From positions 1 through 22,132 of the forward strand of contig JAZDPW010000018.1 of the NCBI GenBank assembly GCA_043797305.1: a stretch of 22,132 nucleotides of DNA, written 5' to 3'. Source of the DNA: CAZGHF01 sp043797305 (GTDB lineage Bacteria > Patescibacteriota > Minisyncoccia > UBA6257 > GWB1-50-10). This document shows, one piece after another, positions 1-7,466 of this stretch; position 1 is the stretch's first letter; each line of letters opens with the position of its first letter. The notes under the pieces are model-generated. The model worked only from the letters and a program-made list of their open reading frames with translations. It was not told the DNA's origin and ran no database searches. A program made the translations under genes and the position numbers.

Positions 1-1
1 C

Positions 2-343
2 GAGGAACTGAAGCGCCGCCGCGGTCTTTTGGGAAGAGAAGGGGAAAGCGAGTTATCAACATTAATTCTGCCGTTTTTAGATGTTATAATACAGGAAACG
101 AGATACGCGCGGGATTCTTACGAGCGCCGCTACGGCAGAAAGGTGGAGAAGTTAATGTTGGTCGGCGGCGGTGCGAATCTCCTGGGCGTTGAGAAGTATT
201 TCGGCAGTCAGATAAGTTTGCCGACTGTCGAACCGGCCATCCTGAACGGTTTTGAATACGCCCCCGACCTGGAACCAGTCGTAAGAAATCTCAATAACGA
301 ATTGCCGGTCGCCATCGGTCTCGCCAAAAGATATTTCACTTAA
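2..343 (+). CDS. pilM: PilM, type IV pilus assembly protein (3' part only)
   Basis: Cut by the window edge; the frame is open from base 2, and 113 C-terminal codons remain before the TAA. PilM is a cytoplasmic actin-like protein that binds the N-terminus of PilN and links the pilus motor to the inner-membrane scaffold. The visible part holds the late glycine-rich nucleotide-binding loop of the family (VGGGANLLGVEKYF) and ends LPVAIGLAKRYFT, a typical PilM end. The order pilM-pilN-pilO-pilB-pilT-pilC that follows supports the call. A TTG at 29 is not a true start, because homologous sequence continues upstream of it. The next gene begins 3 nt after the stop. Confidence 0.9.
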   Translation, partial: EELKRRRGLLGREGESELSTLILPFLDVIIQETRYARDSYERRYGRKVEKLMLVGGGANLLGVEKYFGSQISLPTVEPAILNGFEYAPDLEPVVRNLNNELPVAIGLAKRYFT

Positions 344-346
344 AGC

Positions 347-910
347 ATGCTTGAAATCACTTCCCAGACAAAAACAAGAGAACAATTCGTTGCCGAAACA
401 ATTCCGGTAGGTTTCCCTTGGCGGCTTTTCATTTTCTCGTTCACTCTTTTTGTTTTTACCATTTTCGTTTTCTTCGGTCTCAAGTTCGGCTATACCGCTT
501 ATATCGAAAAGCGGGCCGAAAACCTCGACCGGAAAATTGAGAATCTGACACAGCAGATAAGCCAGGAGGACCAGCAAAACTTCATCATTTTTTACTCTCA
601 ATTGGTGAATCTGGAAAAGGTTTTGAATCGCCACGGGTTTACGGCAAACACCTTCGGTTTCTTGGAAGAGAACACTCTCGGCAACGTTTATTACAGCAAC
701 GCCCAATTCTTTTCCTTGGAGAACAGTCTTAGATTGACCGGTATTGCTGCTTCGAACAAAACGCTGGTCGACCAGCTTTCGTTGTTCGACGGCAAGAAAG
801 AAGTAAGCCGGGTAAACCTGAATCAAATGAGCGCCGCGGAGTCCGGCGGCGTCGCTTTCGATGTCACCATTTCCTTTAAGGAAGAGTTTTTCAAAAACCC
901 CGGACTATAA
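347..910 (+). CDS. pilN: PilN-like type IV pilus inner-membrane protein
   Basis: A 187-residue bitopic protein. A short cytoplasmic N-terminus of about 25 residues is followed by one membrane helix at roughly residues 26-46 (rich in Phe, Leu, Val), then a periplasm-side coiled region around 50-80 and a small globular domain. This is the PilN plan: the N-terminus contacts PilM, and the helix and ferredoxin-like domain pair with PilO. Primary sequence is weakly conserved in this family, so the call rests mainly on topology, length and position between pilM and pilO. The ATG lies 3 nt after pilM with no Shine-Dalgarno, so translational coupling is likely. Confidence 0.78.
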   Translation: MLEITSQTKTREQFVAETIPVGFPWRLFIFSFTLFVFTIFVFFGLKFGYTAYIEKRAENLDRKIENLTQQISQEDQQNFIIFYSQLVNLEKVLNRHGFTANTFGFLEENTLGNVYYSNAQFFSLENSLRLTGIAASNKTLVDQLSLFDGKKEVSRVNLNQMSAAESGGVAFDVTISFKEEFFKNPGL

Positions 911-916
911 AGAAAT

Positions 917-1480
917 ATGAAAACCTCAACTAAAAGAATTTTAAGCATATGTCTGGCCGCCCTTCTTTTTATGGGCATTCTCGTCGTTTACGCGAGTTTT
1001 ATCAGGCCGGAGCTCGCCAAGATAAATGAAAAACGGGCTCTCGTCGTTTCCAAGGAAAATCTTTTCAATAACGAAAGCGGTGCCGTCGGCGAAGTTCAGA
1101 ACCTAATTAGCCAATTCCAAAGCGTTGCCGTCCTGCAAAAAACCGTTTCCCTCGCTTTGCCGCCCGAAGAAAACGTGACGGATATCTTGAATCAGGTTCA
1201 GTCAATCGCCAACTTATCCAACATAAAATTTACCTCCTTTTCGGCGAAACCGCTTGCGTTTGAGGCAACCAAGCAGGCTCTGGTGAGGCGTCTCGGCTCG
1301 CTCGAACTTTCGGTATCGGCGCAAGGGAGCTATGAAGGCTTAAAGCAGTTTTTGAAATCGCTCGAGACCAACGTCAGGATTTCGAATATAACCAATTTTC
1401 GGTTCTCCCCGACGGTGGAAGGAGCTTCAACCGACAATTACAGTCTCGGTTTAACGGTCGAAACATTTTATCAGGAATAA
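917..1480 (+). CDS. pilO: PilO-like type IV pilus inner-membrane protein
   Basis: A 187-residue bitopic protein with a helix at about residues 8-28, a coiled segment at about 30-75 and a C-terminal domain. The segment around residues 88-105 (ENVTDILNQVQSIANLSN) and the later SYEGLKQFLKSLETNVRI match the PilO pattern, in which a ferredoxin-like domain pairs with PilN to form the periplasm-side alignment scaffold. It starts 6 nt after pilN and ends 2 nt before the next gene. An AAAGAA stretch before the ATG is at best a weak ribosome site. Confidence 0.82.
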   Translation: MKTSTKRILSICLAALLFMGILVVYASFIRPELAKINEKRALVVSKENLFNNESGAVGEVQNLISQFQSVAVLQKTVSLALPPEENVTDILNQVQSIANLSNIKFTSFSAKPLAFEATKQALVRRLGSLELSVSAQGSYEGLKQFLKSLETNVRISNITNFRFSPTVEGASTDNYSLGLTVETFYQE

Positions 1481-1482
1481 TT

Positions 1483-1773
1483 ATGGCAATAATCGTTGAA
1501 GAAGGAAAAAAACCGGTTAACTGGATTGCGATCTTGACGACGCTCATTATCGTCGTCGTCATTTTCGTCGGCGCCTACTTCCTCTTTTTCAAGAAACCCG
1601 AGCTTATAGAAATCGTCGCTCCGAGCGACCTTCAAGGCGTAAGCGAAATTTCCAAAATATCTTTCAATCCGGATGGCGTTTTAAATGCTCCGACTTTCAA
1701 GTTGTTGCGCCAGTACGGTACGACGCCGGAACCGCCCACTCCGGGCCGGAATAACCCCTTCAGGCCATTTTAA
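1483..1773 (+). CDS. small single-pass membrane protein of the pilus operon, NPF-like C-terminus
   Basis: 96 residues. A short N-terminus is followed by one strong membrane helix (about residues 14-35), a small beta-rich stretch, then a Pro/Gly-rich tail ending NNPFRPF. No enzyme motif is present and I do not recognise a named family. It sits where pilP would be in proteobacterial operons, between pilO and pilB, but lacks the lipobox and length of PilP. An organism without an outer membrane has no secretin for PilP to bind. I infer an accessory subunit of the PilN/PilO scaffold. An AGGA 8 nt before the ATG is one of the few plausible Shine-Dalgarno sites here. The tail resembles that of the protein at 17753. 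Confidence 0.7.
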   Translation: MAIIVEEGKKPVNWIAILTTLIIVVVIFVGAYFLFFKKPELIEIVAPSDLQGVSEISKISFNPDGVLNAPTFKLLRQYGTTPEPPTPGRNNPFRPF

Positions 1774-1781
1774 AATAATTT

Positions 1782-3509
1782 ATGACCGATCAAGAGTTAT
1801 TCAAAGAGCTCGTCAAGAGAAACATTTTAGATGCGGCTCTGGCCGATAAGGCTCTTAAAGACGCGGGTTTTACGAACCAGTCGGCTGAAGAGCTTCTCTA
1901 CGACCGCCGGCTCGTCGACGAAACAGCGGTGGCAAAAGTCAAAAGCGAACTTCTGGGAGTGCCTTATAAAAAAATCGATTCCGCTTCCGTGAGCGAGGAG
2001 GTTTTAAAAACAATTCCTTACGAAACTTCAAAAACCTATCGGGTCGTGCCGCTCGAAAAACAGAAAGACATGCTTGTTGTCGGCATTCTCCGGCCTGGTC
2101 CGCAGGTTGAAGACGCTCTTCGTTTCATTGCCAAGCGCGAGCGCCTGTCTTTGGGCGTTTTTATCGTTACTCCTTCGGACTTGGCGGCTGTTTGGCGCCG
2201 TTACGCTCCCTACCGCAGCGAAATCGAGTCGGCGGTAAGAGAACTGGGCGGCGGAAAAGAAAGCGACGAGAGGATAGTTTCCCTTGAAGAGGGAGCAAAG
2301 AGTGCGGAAGAAGGGCCGATTATAAAAATCGTTGCTTCAACCTTAAGAAGGGCGGTTGAAGCCGGTGCTTCCGACGTTCATTTCGAACCCCAGCGTTCGC
2401 GGTTTCGGATCAGGTTTCGAATCGACGGGAAACTCGAAGAAGTCGCGTTAATGCCGGTTTCCCTGAGCCAGCCTGTCATTTCGAGAATAAAAGTTCTCTC
2501 CCGCCTGCGGCTCGATGAGACCCGGATTCCTCAGGACGGCCGTTTTCGGACGGTTGTTTCCGGCCGGGACATCGATTATCGGGTTTCGACGTTTCCGACT
2601 CCTTCCGGCGAGAAGGCGGCTATCCGGGTCCTCGACCCGACGACCGGCCTGCGGGGTTTGAAAGAAATCGGCCTCTCCGACCACAATTTCAAGATTTTAA
2701 ACGAAGCGATAAGCGGTCCCTTCGGCATGGTTTTAATTTCCGGTCCCACCGGTTCGGGAAAAACCACCACCCTTTACGCCATGATGCAAAAAATAAATTC
2801 CAGTGACGTGAACGTAATGAGTCTGGAGGATCCGGTGGAGTACTCTATGGACGGAATAAATCAGTCACAGGTAAAACCGGAAATCGGTTACACCTTCGCT
2901 TCGGGTTTGCGGCAGATTCTCCGGCAGGACCCGGATATAATCATGGTTGGCGAAATCCGCGATTCGGAAACGGCGAGCCTCGCCGTAAACTCGGCCTTGA
3001 CCGGTCATATGGTTCTCTCGACCATTCACACCAATAGCGCCATAGGAGTTGTACCGAGGCTTATTGATTTGGAAGTGCCGGGATTCCTTCTCTCTTCCGC
3101 TCTGCGGTTGATGATATCCCAACGGCTTATCTCGCGTCTTTGTCCTAAGTGCAAAGAAAAAAGCGAGGCACCCAAAGAAGTGGCCGATGTCATTACCGAG
3201 AGTTTGAATAATCTTCCGCCCGACCTCAAAAAGAATATCAAGTTCCGGCCGCCTTACGAGATTTATCACCCCAATCCGAAAGGGACATGCGATATCTGCA
3301 AAGGAAAAGGTTTCTCCGGCCGAATGGCAATCTTCGAAATTTTCAAAATGACTTACGAGCTTGGTAACCTTATCAGTTCCGGCTTTACCGAGGGGAAACT
3401 TTTGGACGAAGCGAAAAGGCAGGGGATGGTAACATTAAAGCAGGACGGAATAATAAAGGCGCTCGAAGGGGAAGTGCTCCTGGAGGAAGTGCTTCGCGAA
3501 ACCGAATAA
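1782..3509 (+). CDS. pilB: PilB/GspE-family type IV pilus extension ATPase
   Basis: 575 residues, full length for the family. Residues about 1-150 form the MshEN/GspE-N regulatory domain. The ATPase core has Walker A GPTGSGKTT at 321-329 (Lys327), the Asp-box/Walker B stretch DPDIIMVGEIRD near 383-394, and the His box TGHMVLSTIHTN after it. A tetracysteine zinc site (CPKC, then CDIC about 50 residues later) is the hallmark that separates PilB/GspE from PilT. The hexamer powers pilin polymerisation at the membrane base through PilC. It begins 8 nt after the preceding gene with no Shine-Dalgarno; pilT follows after 12 nt. Confidence 0.95.
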   Translation: MTDQELFKELVKRNILDAALADKALKDAGFTNQSAEELLYDRRLVDETAVAKVKSELLGVPYKKIDSASVSEEVLKTIPYETSKTYRVVPLEKQKDMLVVGILRPGPQVEDALRFIAKRERLSLGVFIVTPSDLAAVWRRYAPYRSEIESAVRELGGGKESDERIVSLEEGAKSAEEGPIIKIVASTLRRAVEAGASDVHFEPQRSRFRIRFRIDGKLEEVALMPVSLSQPVISRIKVLSRLRLDETRIPQDGRFRTVVSGRDIDYRVSTFPTPSGEKAAIRVLDPTTGLRGLKEIGLSDHNFKILNEAISGPFGMVLISGPTGSGKTTTLYAMMQKINSSDVNVMSLEDPVEYSMDGINQSQVKPEIGYTFASGLRQILRQDPDIIMVGEIRDSETASLAVNSALTGHMVLSTIHTNSAIGVVPRLIDLEVPGFLLSSALRLMISQRLISRLCPKCKEKSEAPKEVADVITESLNNLPPDLKKNIKFRPPYEIYHPNPKGTCDICKGKGFSGRMAIFEIFKMTYELGNLISSGFTEGKLLDEAKRQGMVTLKQDGIIKALEGEVLLEEVLRETE

Positions 3510-3521
3510 TCTTCAAAAATC

Positions 3522-4592
3522 ATGGAATACAAACAAAAACTTGACGAACTCCTTCTCATAACGGCTAAGCAAAATTCTTCCGACCTTCATATTGCCGTGG
3601 GGAGAAAACCGACTATCAGAGTCGACAGCGTTTTGGTTCCCATCACCAAGGAATCGATTCTTACGAAAACCGATGCCGAGGGATTGGTTCTCAGTCTTTT
3701 GACCGAGGACCAGAAAAAAGAATTTCTTGTGAAAAGACAGCTCGACTTCTCTTACAATTTGGAAGACAAGGCGAGATTTCGGGTAAACGTTTATTTTCAG
3801 CGGGGCTTTATGGCGGCGGCTCTGCGGCTTATTCCCGCCCAGATAAAAACTCTGGAGGAACTCAACTTGCCGCCCCTCCTCCACGATTTTGCGAAACTGA
3901 ATCAGGGTTTCATCTTGGTTGTCGGTCCGGCTGGCCACGGCAAGTCAACAACCCTCGCCGCTTTGCTCGACGAGGTGAATCACAAGCGAACCGACCACAT
4001 TATCACCGTTGAAGACCCGATAGAATATCTCTTTTCCCAGGACCGCTGCATTATTTCTCAGCGGGAAGTGGGCATAGACACTCTTTCTTTTCACGACGCA
4101 CTACGGAGCGTTCTCCGGCAGGACCCGGACGTCATCATGGTTGGCGAGGTTCGCGACCCGGAGACGATGGCCACGGCGATGACGGCGGCCGAGACGGGAC
4201 ACTTGGTTTTTTCGACCATGCACACGAACTCCGCTTCGCAGACCATTGACCGGATTATCGATTCTTTCCCGCCGAACCAGCAAGGCCAGGTTGTTTCTCA
4301 GCTCGCCTCGACACTTGTCGCGGTAATTTCCGAGCGTTTGATTCCGCGCTTGGGCGGAGGCCGGATTCCGGCAATGGAAGTGATGATAGCCAACCCCGCC
4401 ATCAGAAATCTCATCCGCGAGAAGAAAATCTATCAAATCGATTTGGTAATTGAAACGAGCGTTCAAGAAGGAATGATGTCTTTGAACCGTTCTTTAGTGA
4501 GTTTGGTAAAGCGCAAAGAGATTTCTCTCGAACAAGCTCAGGCTTATTCCTTAAATCCAGGGGAGCTCACGATACTTCTCGAGAGAAGTTAG
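3522..4592 (+). CDS. pilT: PilT, type IV pilus retraction ATPase
   Basis: 356 residues, normal PilT length. It has a PAS-like N-terminal domain (1-100), then the RecA-like core: Walker A GPAGHGKSTT at 135-144, Walker B region DPDVIMVGEVRD, His box TGHLVFSTMHTNSA, and the PilT signature AIRNLIREKK near the C-terminus. It lacks the tetracysteine site of PilB. It depolymerises the pilus, giving twitching or DNA uptake. The P-loop has Ala-Gly-His where Thr-Gly-Ser is usual; the catalytic Lys and Ser are intact. The last codons form a hairpin (ACTTCTC, 2-nt loop, GAGAAGT, 4574-4589) without a U-run, so it is not a good terminator. Confidence 0.95.
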   Translation: MEYKQKLDELLLITAKQNSSDLHIAVGRKPTIRVDSVLVPITKESILTKTDAEGLVLSLLTEDQKKEFLVKRQLDFSYNLEDKARFRVNVYFQRGFMAAALRLIPAQIKTLEELNLPPLLHDFAKLNQGFILVVGPAGHGKSTTLAALLDEVNHKRTDHIITVEDPIEYLFSQDRCIISQREVGIDTLSFHDALRSVLRQDPDVIMVGEVRDPETMATAMTAAETGHLVFSTMHTNSASQTIDRIIDSFPPNQQGQVVSQLASTLVAVISERLIPRLGGGRIPAMEVMIANPAIRNLIREKKIYQIDLVIETSVQEGMMSLNRSLVSLVKRKEISLEQAQAYSLNPGELTILLERS

Positions 4593-4594
4593 GT

Positions 4595-4600
4595 TACAAT
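4595..4600 (+). promoter_or_regulatory. -10 box (TACAAT) upstream of the leader ORF and pilC
   Basis: TACAAT lies just after the pilT stop and 10 nt before the ATG at 4611. No convincing -35 is visible. It resembles other -10/start arrangements in this window, and transcription from it would start about 4 nt before the small ORF. If real, it separates pilC and downstream genes from the pilM-pilT transcript. Confidence 0.45.
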
Positions 4601-4610
4601 TAATATAGGT

Positions 4611-4742
4611 ATGAATCCCGTTAGAAGTCCTAGGCATAAAAATTCCAATGGAATTTTTATGCGGGGCACTAACGAGAACAAACCAAGCCAATCATTATTC
4701 ACCAATATGACAAGGTCAACATCAAATAAAACAGACTTCTAA
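4611..4742 (+). CDS. 43-residue leader-type ORF inside the inverted-repeat element
   Basis: ATG at 4611, 43 codons, TAA at 4740-4742. The stop lies 4 nt before the pilC ATG at 4747. The peptide begins MNPVRSPRHKNSNG, is basic and Asn/Ser/Thr-rich, and has no membrane helix or recognisable domain. It spans the inverted-repeat element almost exactly, so much of the sequence may simply be repeat DNA read as protein. Points for translation are a TACAAT -10 box 10 nt upstream and coupling geometry to pilC. It could be a leader peptide or a spurious reading of a mobile repeat. Confidence 0.35.
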   Translation: MNPVRSPRHKNSNGIFMRGTNENKPSQSLFTNMTRSTSNKTDF

Positions 4743-4748
4743 CGGGAT
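4615..4748 (+). repeat. 134-bp element bounded by perfect 15-bp inverted repeats
   Basis: The left arm ATCCCGTTAGAAGTC (4615-4629) is exactly complementary to the right arm GACTTCTAACGGGAT (4734-4748). The right arm includes the first two bases of the pilC start codon. Inside, a third partial copy CTAACG (4669-4674) can also pair with CGTTAG of the left arm (4619-4624), and a strong hairpin lies at 4634-4662. The region is A-rich compared with its neighbours. The architecture suggests a small non-autonomous palindromic element (MITE- or REP-like) or an RNA switch. I recall, without being able to check, similar CCCGTTAGA/TCTAACGGG arms in other Parcubacteria intergenic regions. Confidence 0.85.
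4634..4662 (+). other. 13-bp perfect hairpin inside the element
   Basis: GCATAAAAATTCC (4634-4646), loop AAT, GGAATTTTTATGC (4650-4662). The stem is perfect, with a 3-nt loop, and is followed by GGGG, not a U-run. It is therefore not a classic intrinsic terminator. It is nested within the left-arm/middle-copy pairing of the larger element. Confidence 0.8.
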
Positions 4749-5952
4749 GAAGTTTGCTTACAAGGCGAGAACCAAAGAAGGCGAGCTTCAAGTCGGCAAC
4801 GTTGAAGCCGGTAGCCGGGAAGCGGCGTCAAACGTTCTTTTGGGACACGGTCTTTTTCTGCTTTCCCTCGAACCGCTTCAGGAGATGCAGTGGTATAACC
4901 GAATCCTGGAATTTTTCAGGCGAGCCAAAGTCGTCGATATCATGGTTTTTACCCGGCAATTCGCGACTCTGCTTGCTTCGCAGGTGCCACTCTCCGACAG
5001 TTTGGCGAATCTTTATCGTCAGACCTCGCACCCGGTTTTGAAGGAAGCGGCGGCGGAAGTGGCGGGCGACGTTGATGCCGGCTTTTCCCTTTCTCAGGCC
5101 CTTGAGCGTCACCCCAGCGTTTTTTCGGAATTCTACGTCAATATGGTAAAGTCGGCCGAGATAACCGGCCGCCTTTCCGAAGTTTTGAGTTTCCTTGCCG
5201 ATTATCTCGAAAAGCAAGCCACCCTGCTTGCCAAGGTTAAGAACGCCCTTATTTACCCGGCTTTCGTGATTCTTTTATTCTTCGCGGTCGTGATTATTAT
5301 GGTTTCTTTCGTCTTGCCTCAGATCACGCCGATTTTCGAGGAGGCGGGCGTATCGCTGCCGGCTTTTACCCAGGTCCTTCTTTCGGCCGGTGCTTTTATC
5401 GGCCGCTGGTGGTGGGCGGTTGGGATAATTCTTCTCATATTCGTTCTGACGGTCGTCGATTATTTTCAAACCAAAGAAGGCCGGGTTGTTTTGGACGAAA
5501 TTTCGCTCCGCCTTCCCGTTATCGGTCAGCTTTTCCAAAAGCTCTACATCGCCCGCTTTGCCGAATCGAGCCGGGTACTCATTAAGGGCGGTCTTACCAT
5601 TCCCCAGGCAATCGAGATATCGTCTCATACCATCAGCAATGCCGTTTACCGCGACCGGCTTCATGAAGCCTCGATGAGGATAAGGAAGGGCGAACTGCTT
5701 TCGAAGGCACTCGAGTCAATGCCGGAGTTCCCGCCGCTCGTTTCCCAGCTTATTGCCATCGGCGAACAAACCGGCCGGTTGGAACAACTGCTTGAAAAAG
5801 TCACCGATTTTTACACCCGCGAAGTGGATGACATCGTCAACAATCTCGTTATTTTAATCCAGCCGGCGCTCATGGTTATAATCGGCATCATGGCGGCGCT
5901 TCTTTTCGCTTCGATTCTTCTGCCGCTTTACAATTTAAGCCAGGCTTTCTGA
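4747..5952 (+). CDS. pilC: PilC, type IV pilus inner-membrane platform protein
   Basis: 401 residues. The N-terminus MKFAYKARTKEGELQVGNVE is the classic start of PilC/GspF, which fixes the ATG at 4747. Two T2SSF cytoplasmic domains (about 55-180 and 260-380) flank membrane helices near 165-190, 215-240 and 370-395; the first holds the family pattern FTRQFATLLASQVPLSDSL. PilC is the integral-membrane rotor moved by PilB and PilT. Its upstream region is occupied by the inverted-repeat element, whose right arm runs into the start codon. No Shine-Dalgarno is visible, so expression may depend on the element or on coupling to the 43-codon ORF. Confidence 0.95.
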   Translation: MKFAYKARTKEGELQVGNVEAGSREAASNVLLGHGLFLLSLEPLQEMQWYNRILEFFRRAKVVDIMVFTRQFATLLASQVPLSDSLANLYRQTSHPVLKEAAAEVAGDVDAGFSLSQALERHPSVFSEFYVNMVKSAEITGRLSEVLSFLADYLEKQATLLAKVKNALIYPAFVILLFFAVVIIMVSFVLPQITPIFEEAGVSLPAFTQVLLSAGAFIGRWWWAVGIILLIFVLTVVDYFQTKEGRVVLDEISLRLPVIGQLFQKLYIARFAESSRVLIKGGLTIPQAIEISSHTISNAVYRDRLHEASMRIRKGELLSKALESMPEFPPLVSQLIAIGEQTGRLEQLLEKVTDFYTREVDDIVNNLVILIQPALMVIIGIMAALLFASILLPLYNLSQAF

Positions 5953-5954
5953 TG

Positions 5955-5963
5955 TGATATACT
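5955..5963 (+). promoter_or_regulatory. extended -10 promoter of the major pilin gene
   Basis: TGATATACT just after the pilC stop fits an extended -10 (TGN then TATACT). The start would be near 5970, giving a leader of about 50 nt before the pilin ATG. That is much longer than the near-leaderless arrangements elsewhere in the window. The leader is A/T-rich and has AAAGGA at 5992-5997, too far (24 nt) from the ATG to be an ordinary ribosome site. A separate promoter for the abundant major pilin is expected. Confidence 0.5.
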
Positions 5964-6020
5964 TTTAAAATATAGCCAAAGGTCGAGAGCTAAAGGAATT
6001 AAAATCAATAAATTAAAACT

Positions 6021-6416
6021 ATGAAAAAAGGAGGTTTCACATTGGTGGAAATGCTCGTTGTTATCGCGATAATTGGAATTTTGTCAGCCGCGGTGCTCGC
6101 TTCCCTGGGACCGGCGAGAAACAGAGCCAAGGACGCAAGAATCATCTCGGGAGTGGAACAGGTGCGGGCCATTGCCGAAATTTTGTATGACGGCGACTAT
6201 GCCGCCGTTGTCATAGGGCAAACCGACATTGCTAAGGTTGCGACTGACATTGCAGCCAACCAAGGCACTTTAGAGGTTCATCCCGATCCGGATGATGCTT
6301 TGACTTACTCCGTCGAGGCAAAGCTTGCGAGCGGAGGGTATTATTGTGCTGATAGTGCCGGCATTGCCAAAAATTATGCTGCTGACCCGGATACTTCATC
6401 TGGTCTCTGTCCATAA
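6021..6416 (+). CDS. pilA: major type IV pilin (class III leader prepilin)
   Basis: 131 residues. A short basic leader MKKGG is cut by PilD before Phe (GGFTLVEM). Glu at +5 of the mature pilin and a hydrophobic helix to about residue 27 follow, then a small C-terminal domain. Two cysteines (YYCADS near 108 and GLCP at the end) can close the D-region disulfide loop. It has its own likely promoter and a long leader. I take it as the major subunit because it is the smallest complete pilin, lies directly after pilC and is separately transcribed; that assignment is inference. Confidence 0.9.
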   Translation: MKKGGFTLVEMLVVIAIIGILSAAVLASLGPARNRAKDARIISGVEQVRAIAEILYDGDYAAVVIGQTDIAKVATDIAANQGTLEVHPDPDDALTYSVEAKLASGGYYCADSAGIAKNYAADPDTSSGLCP

Positions 6417-6440
6417 CAGCGAATTTAGCTGCATCTACTT

Positions 6441-6545
6441 ATGAGTAAGAGAAATAACCGCCTTGCCGCGAGTTATGTCGGAGGGTTTACCCTTGTCGAG
6501 ATGCTCGTGGCTTTGGCGGTGAACTGTACAACATGTCCGCTATAG
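6441..6545 (+). pseudogene. truncated prepilin (leader and first hydrophobic residues only)
   Basis: ATG at 6441, 34 codons, TAG at 6543-6545. It encodes a 15-residue basic leader ending Gly-Gly, then FTLVEMLVALAV, the canonical prepilin cleavage site with Glu at +5. It stops abruptly after 12 helix residues with an unrelated NCTTCPL end. The 3' end overlaps the pilD start (6533) in another frame. A working pilin needs a longer helix and a head domain, so this looks like the relic of a minor pilin gene whose remainder was lost next to pilD. A short regulatory or coupling ORF is the alternative. Confidence 0.7.
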
Positions 6546-7441
6546 ATATTTTTATTTATTTCGCGCTTTTCATTATCGGCCTTGCTATCGGCAGTTTTTT
6601 TAATGTCGTTGCGTTTCGCTACAATCCCTCGCGAAGCGTTTTTCATCACAAGAACCTGGGCGGTCGTTCCCACTGTACGCATTGCGGCAAACGTCTCCAG
6701 TGGTTTGAACTTATTCCTCTGGTTTCGTTCGTAATCCAAAAAAGAAAATGCCGGAGCTGCGGTGAGAAACTTTCGTTCCAATACCCGATAGTGGAGCTTT
6801 TGGGCGGCTTAATTTTGGCGGGCATTCCTCTTTACTTTGCCAAGTTCTACGCGATTATGGAGCCCTTTTCTTTCTCGTCGTCCCTCCGTTCCTATTACGG
6901 CTTTTTGATTTTATGGATTCTGGTTTTTTTGACCTGGCTTTTGATAAGCGTAATTGACCATCGCCATTACCTCGTGCCGGACGGCTTGAACGTCGCTCTC
7001 GGGGTTTTCGGAATTATAATTGCCGCCATAAAAAGCCTGCCGTCGGGCTGGCTTTTGCCTTTTCACGATTCTTTTCTGCGGCATTACGAGCTCATTCTCT
7101 CGCCGACTCAAACCGTCTGGTTGAATCATTTTCTCGGCGCTTTGATTGGCGGTCTTTTCTTCGTTTTGCTCGTGGCTTTGAGCCGCGGGCGGGGAATGGG
7201 CATGGGTGACGTAAAGCTTGCGATTGTTTCCGGTTTGATTTTAGGGTGGCCCGACATTGGTCTTGCCACAATCCTCGCTTTCATTTTGGGCGGCGTCTGG
7301 GGCGCACTTCTCCTCCTCGGCGGCAAAAAGACCCTTCACGATAAAATTCCTTTCGCGCCGATTTTCATTCTGGGGATGGCTCTTACCGTTTTTCTGGGTT
7401 TTGAGATAGTGCACGGCTATCTCGGCTTATTCAATATATAG
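6533..7441 (+). CDS. pilD: PilD, prepilin peptidase / N-methyltransferase
   Basis: 302 residues, multi-pass membrane protein. Hydrophobic helix 1 leads into the cytoplasmic loop, with the zinc tetracysteine CTHC (48, 51) and CRSC (73, 76) that marks bifunctional enzymes able to cleave and N-methylate pilins. The A24 aspartyl protease site is present: Asp142 in VIDHRHYLVPD and the GxGD Asp226 in GMGMGDVKL. It processes all the prepilins encoded around it. The ATG at 6533 gives the standard N-terminus, including the GSFFNVVAFR motif. It overlaps the truncated prepilin ORF; the only nearby promoter hint is TACAAC directly before the ATG. Confidence 0.95.
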   Translation: MSAIDIFIYFALFIIGLAIGSFFNVVAFRYNPSRSVFHHKNLGGRSHCTHCGKRLQWFELIPLVSFVIQKRKCRSCGEKLSFQYPIVELLGGLILAGIPLYFAKFYAIMEPFSFSSSLRSYYGFLILWILVFLTWLLISVIDHRHYLVPDGLNVALGVFGIIIAAIKSLPSGWLLPFHDSFLRHYELILSPTQTVWLNHFLGALIGGLFFVLLVALSRGRGMGMGDVKLAIVSGLILGWPDIGLATILAFILGGVWGALLLLGGKKTLHDKIPFAPIFILGMALTVFLGFEIVHGYLGLFNI

Positions 7442-7452
7442 AAGCGAAGCGG

Positions 7453-7458
7453 TATAAT
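7453..7458 (+). promoter_or_regulatory. -10 box (TATAAT) of the minor pilin cluster
   Basis: A perfect TATAAT ends 8 nt before the ATG at 7467. TTCAAT at 7430-7435, 17 bp upstream, is a possible weak -35. The expected transcript start (about 7465) is 0-2 nt before the ATG, implying a leaderless mRNA for the minor pilin genes and possibly ligA downstream. Confidence 0.65.
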
Positions 7459-7466
7459 GGTAAGTG

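Noticed and set aside
152..826. Long open frame on the minus strand across pilM/pilN
   Set aside because: It is a shadow of two clear plus-strand pilus genes and its translation has no recognisable domain. The same applies to the long minus frame at 20343-21536 over cca/dut.
4574..4589. Terminator after pilT
   Set aside because: The hairpin is made of pilT coding bases and has no following T-run; a promoter-like box follows instead.
5950..5952. Possible recoding of TGA as glycine, as in Gracilibacteria/SR1
   Set aside because: TGA ends pilC, two minor pilins and the tRNA-binding protein exactly where their families end, so TGA is a stop here.
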